Assembly (NCBI RefSeq): GCF_025698545.1
Contig: NC_068567.1
Coordinates: forward strand, 1,178,001-1,242,000
Direction of reading: 5' to 3'
DNA from: Gossypium raimondii
Lineage: Eukaryota > Streptophyta > Magnoliopsida > Malvales > Malvaceae
Length of the DNA stretch: 64,000 bases
Shown here: positions 60,144 to 64,000 of the stretch, piece by piece
How positions within the stretch are numbered: position 1 is the first letter of the stretch
Layout: every line of letters begins with the position of its first letter
Translations under genes and position numbers: made by a program
Notes under the pieces: model-generated
Database searches by the model: none
The model's input: only the letters and a program-made list of their open reading frames with translations
Told to the model about the DNA's origin: nothing

Positions 60144-63100
60144 CTAACACGCTTCCATAGAGGAAAGCTTCCTTTTGAGGATCTCATTTTCCTTTCTTAA
60201 TTTCATAATCTTCAGCTTGAGTGTTTCAACTTGCTGATTTGAAGCTGAATCTTGCTGTTGTTCTCCAAGCTTTGTTCTGCTGATCAATACTGCAGCAAAC
60301 TCATTATAATTATATCAATGGCATTATACGAGAGAACATCCTAAATTCTTAAGCAATGAACTCGAGTAAGAGTTACAGAAATCCCTATTATAGTGTCAGG
60401 CAAGATTTTTGCTTAATTAAGCTAGCATACTAAGTTTCATCAAAACCCGGTGTTAAATGATTTACTATTTACCAATCACAAACTTACATTCCTTTTCAGC
60501 TTCCTGTAGTTTCTTAGTCAACTCATTTTTCTCTTCTTGTTCTATCAGCAGACAATCTTTTAAGTCCCAAATCTCGAGAAGATCTGTAATGTATATTTAG
60601 TATTTATAAGATTATGCAACAAAATCAGGTTGGTAATTATTGAACAGTTTTAAACTTAGGATCTCACATTTTGATTCCTCATCAGACTGTAGTTGATCCA
60701 GCTTCTTTGATAGCACTTGTGCATGGGATTTATGTGTTGCTAAATCTTTACGCAGCTGAATTATGGTTGCTTCATTTGTTGCTTTTTCAAGTAGAAGACC
60801 TCTAACAGAAGGCAAATTATATTTACAGCCACAAAAACAGAATTCTTGAGGGGGGTTGGCTCTTTTGGGAGAAGTCTTCGAAGTTTCGTCCTTCGGACAG
60901 CCAATCTGATCTCCCAACAATTGTAGGGATTGTCTCTCTCAAGGAGGGTTTTGTCTTTTGTACTCTATCAAGAACTAGCTTGCCGTGAGCGGCTACCCTA
61001 AGGGCCTAGTTCAAAGAGCCTAGAGCGCCTCGACCGTACATGGACATATGACCACTCACCAAGATGTGATGTGAGCGTCTTGCCCTTGGTGGGGTTCCAA
61101 CCCCAGACCTATGCCAGTGGCTTTTGGCAGAGCATGGGAGGCACACTCCCTGGAAGACTTTTCTCTAAGGAACCTTCCCCCCTCAACAAGAATATACAGG
61201 AGCAAATTACCAGAAACTTACCTGACTTTAGCCTCTAGATCCGCAACTTCCTTTGCATGGTCTTTCTTAAGCAATTCCATAGCCTTCCTATGTTCCTGCT
61301 CAGAGATTTCAACTTCTCATTGTCATGCAACTTGTTTAAAACAGTTGTCTTTAGCCCCAACAAGATTATGGAACTCACCTCCAGACATTTTATGGAGCCA
61401 TTTTCTCTTTCATTTCAATCATCCATATTTTATTGGAGGTTAAATGTTCAAATTAAGGCCCGTTTTAGGGGTTGTTCATATAAAGGCCAAACCTTTTAAA
61501 ATGGTCATATAAGGACTTAACATTTACAACATTTGAGAAGCCTTTATTTGAACACTTTTGAAAATGTTTGACCCTTATTTGACCATTTTAAAATGTTTAA
61601 CTCTTATGTAAGCAACTCTTAAAACCTTGGGCCCCAATTTGAACATTTAGCCTTTCAGGGGCACACAAGCATAACTTAAAAAGAACTCAGAATCAAAGAT
61701 GCTTACCTCTTCTTTACTCGTATATTCATCCTTTCTTCTCCAGAGTTCTTCTTTCAATCTCTGACATTCAGCATGATTTTCAAGCTGGTTTCAGAAAATT
61801 GAAGTGGATTAGGTCACAACAAAATTTAAGTAAATAAATCTTAAAAGATGTCTAGACCACCAAGGACATGAAAAAGGATGGTGCACCTGCTCAGCAAAAT
61901 TGTTCAAGGATTCTGTGTACAGTTTTGTAAGCCGTGCATTATCTACAAATTATGGGAGAAAATTTTCCATTTTAAGTTTTGAACAAACAAAATTTCCACT
62001 CTGCAATTCTAGAAAAATTGGAACAACACAAAGGAGTATTACAAACTGTCCTCTTCACAAGAAACTATATATGAAAAACATACGAGTAGAATATGAAATT
62101 AGAAGGGAAGAAACCTGGGTCCTTTAGTTCAATGTAAGCTAAAAACTAGTGTAACTAGGGCCCTTTAGTTCAATGTAATGTAAAAACTAGTGTAACTAGG
62201 GATGGCAATAGAGTGGAACTGAAACAAATGTTGCTAAATCTATTACTACTTCACAAGTGGCACACTCTGTTCCATCACTCACCCCGCTTTACTATAGATA
62301 TATAATCTTGAAAATCACTACCACTTTTATGGATATTGGATGTATCCATTTTCACCCCGCTCCACTTAAATTTATGTTTTTGCTACTTATCTTTAATATT
62401 TTCAATCTTTTGAAGGCGAGTAAAAAATATAAACATAATTTTTCAAAAATATTATTTAAACATAAAATATATAAGATTTTCTGTAGCATATTATTACATT
62501 CACCTTTTTAATAATTATATATAAGAATAAAGTGATAAAGTGGAGCAGAGTGTGGTGGGACAAACAATTATTATAATCACTCCATGTCCAATTTTCAAAA
62601 GAAAAAACTCACTTTCTTAAATAATTGGTTTGAAATCCATTTTCGGATTTTGCACCATAGAAACTACTACATGCAAACTGATTCATTACAAGCAACTACA
62701 CTTGCAATCAGTGGATCAACGATTTTCGAATCGGTATGCACGACCCCGGTTAAGGAATGCTAGAGGTTCAATTCAATGAGACCAATAATCTGATAAGCAA
62801 ACAGTTCATTATAAAATTATTGAGTAAAACAAACAACTCGCAAGTTTCAGAATTTATTTACATTGAATTGTGTATTCATATAAACACGAAAACTATCAAT
62901 ATGTAAGTTCCCAAAAATACATTTAGCATTCCAATAAAATTGTATTTTGTTCCTACTAAATAAGTAGCAATTTGCTTTTTAATTTTTGTTTCTCGAATCA
63001 AACCTATACACGTTCTTGGTAAACATTGAACTAAATCTCTCATCCTAAATTAGATGTAATTTATAGGCATAAAATCTTTACAATTTCTTCTCCCAAAATT

Positions 63101-64000
63101 CACATCATGTTTGGTAGGAGAAAAAGAAGGGAAAATAATTGGATTTGCACATTCTAATTCCCTCCGAAACCTATTCTGTCAAATATGTTAAGAGGGGAAA
63201 ACTCATTTTATTTATACTCCCTAGGGATGTAATCGAGCCGAGCCCGAATACTGTCAAGCTCAAGTTTGAACTGAACTCGAAATTCAGAGCTCGATACTTG
63301 GCTTGAGCTCAATCGAACATCTATTTTTAAGATATAATTAAACTACTTGAGTTTTATTAAGCTCGTTTACCAAATTTTGTACTCAAGCTTAAGCTCAACT
63401 TAATAATTAAGCTTAGGGTTAATAATATATATTAAAGGTAATAACCTAATTTAATAATATATGAAAAGCTCGATAATGCTCGCGAGCCATTCGAGCCAAG
63501 TATTACTAAGCTTGAATTCGGCTCGACCAATACTCAAGCTCGGCTCGGTAATTACCAAATCAAGTTCAAATTTGAAACTTGCGAGGTTTGTCATTTACAC
63601 CCCTTTCTTTCCTTACATTTCTCATCTTCACCTTTTCTTTTTCCTTCATACCAAACAAAACTATAACTGAAAGCTTTGATCAGATTATGAAACTTATGAT
63701 CCTCAAATAAATAAAAAAGGATTTAAGGAAAGCAACCTTGTTTTAGAGAATCACAAGTGATTTTAAGAGCCTCTCCTCTTTTTATTTCTGCATTCCAATT
63801 TGATTTCAGAAACTGAATCTCTTCGGTTCTCCTCTTGAAATCCTGCATAATCCAAAACAAACCAAAAAAAAAAAACTCAAAGAGTTAATAAATTCCTTTC
63901 AATTAATCCATCATAAAAAGTGAAGAAAGGAACTGCGAAGGATAATATTTGGTAAGCTTAAATCTCTTTGGGAATTTGAAAAAGTTCTCACGTAATCCAT
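60144..64000 (-). CDS. At-4/1: Coiled-coil protein At-4/1 orthologue, 3' part
   Basis: On the minus strand the exons are 64000-63992 (end of an exon that continues outside), 63842-63737, 61942-61887, 61784-61707, 61298-61222, 60801-60668, 60583-60488 and 60289-60144 (stop TAG). All join in frame with GT donors and AG acceptors. The product is almost all coiled coil. It matches Arabidopsis At-4/1 in order: LYTESLNNFAEQ, LLEKATNEATI, THKSH and LSKKL, DLKDCLLIEQ, LLISRT, and VETLKLKIMKLRKENEILKR. At-4/1 was found as a partner of a tospovirus movement protein and is linked to plasmodesmata and long-distance trafficking; its biochemical role is unclear. The acceptor at 61299 (CTGAG/CAG) was chosen because it keeps the frame and gives QEHRKAMELL, matching the family. 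The N-terminus is outside the window. Confidence 0.93.
60841..61195. mobile_element. GC-rich inverted-repeat insertion in an At-4/1 intron
   Basis: The ends ATTCTTGAGGGGGGTTGG and, reverse-complemented, ATTCTTGTTGAGGGGGGAAGG are similar, and GAGAAGTCTTC / GAGAAAAGTCTTCC follow inward. The interior is clearly richer in G+C than the surrounding intron and has no open frame of note. It probably is a nonautonomous DNA transposon; target duplication was not resolved. Confidence 0.5.
62117..62200. repeat. Short tandem duplication in an At-4/1 intron
   Basis: A unit of about 43 bp, beginning (G)GGTCCTTTAGTTCAATG and ending AACTAGTGTAACTAGG, occurs twice in a row with a few differences. The second copy runs into TAGGGATGGCAATAGAGTGG, which looks like the end of another insertion that extends to about 62570. 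Confidence 0.65.
63232..63604. mobile_element. Inverted-repeat element in the first visible At-4/1 intron
   Basis: The ends TAGGGATGTAATCGAGCCG and, reverse-complemented, AGGGGTGTAAATGACAAACC are inverted. The interior is full of CTCGAGC/GCTCGAG words (for example AAGCTCGGCTCGG) that give many local palindromes. This type of repeat is common in dicot genomes. Confidence 0.6.

Noticed and set aside
60612-60920. 102-codon minus-strand frame starting MLGDQIGC
   Set aside because: Its second half is the real At-4/1 exon 60668-60801; the first half is retained intron including the end of the GC-rich insertion.
61375-61420. Extra small At-4/1 exon (GAAAATGGCTCC region)
   Set aside because: A short open stretch with a GTGAGT donor exists, but adding it breaks the frame or the family alignment; direct splicing to 61298 fits both.

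Overview
The window is nuclear DNA of a core eudicot plant. It is AT-rich, the genes have many introns with GT..AG borders, and small inverted-repeat transposons fill introns and spacers. The proteins match Arabidopsis families closely, but I cannot name the species from sequence alone. A Malvaceae-like genome such as cotton is only a guess. All assignments come from reading translations and recalling family sequences; no database was searched.

From 1 to 41 kb, five plus-strand genes follow one another. They are the 3' end of an organellar glyoxalase II (GLX2-4/GLX2-5 type), a 12-exon 3-beta-hydroxysteroid dehydrogenase/decarboxylase-like protein with a C-terminal reticulon domain, the flowering-time RNA-binding protein FPA (3 RRMs plus SPOC), the F-box protein SKIP16 (F-box, SMI1/KNR4, ApaG), and a group I bZIP factor (bZIP69/PosF21/RF2a type). 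For each complete gene the exon lengths I read sum to an uninterrupted frame. Downstream of SKIP16 lies a rearranged, decayed second copy of SKIP16. Part of it forms a palindrome with arms of about 470 bp and a loop of about 41 nt. This is the most unusual structure in the window, because a transcript across it would fold into a hairpin homologous to the intact neighbour.

From 41 to 53 kb the sequence is transposon-rich and gene-poor. It holds a decayed LINE split by a foldback element with a perfect 9-bp target duplication, a pseudogene of the splicing factor YJU2/CCDC94, a divergent intronless NAC-like gene with repeated EAR-type LxLxL motifs, a fragment of a second NAC-like copy, and an inverted-repeat element enclosing a GC-rich, intron-bearing mini-gene that may be a captured gene fragment.

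From 53 to 64 kb there are an intronless rhomboid protease (RBL13 type, minus), a two-exon gene for a 63-residue secreted peptide with two C-terminal cysteines (plus; family not recognised), and the 3' part of the coiled-coil protein At-4/1 (minus), whose introns contain further insertions.

The genes do not form one pathway. Their grouping reflects chromosome history: from memory of Arabidopsis locus numbers, the glyoxalase/SKIP16/bZIP genes and the FPA/3BETAHSD pair each correspond to a conserved Arabidopsis neighbourhood, and here the pair sits between glyoxalase and SKIP16.
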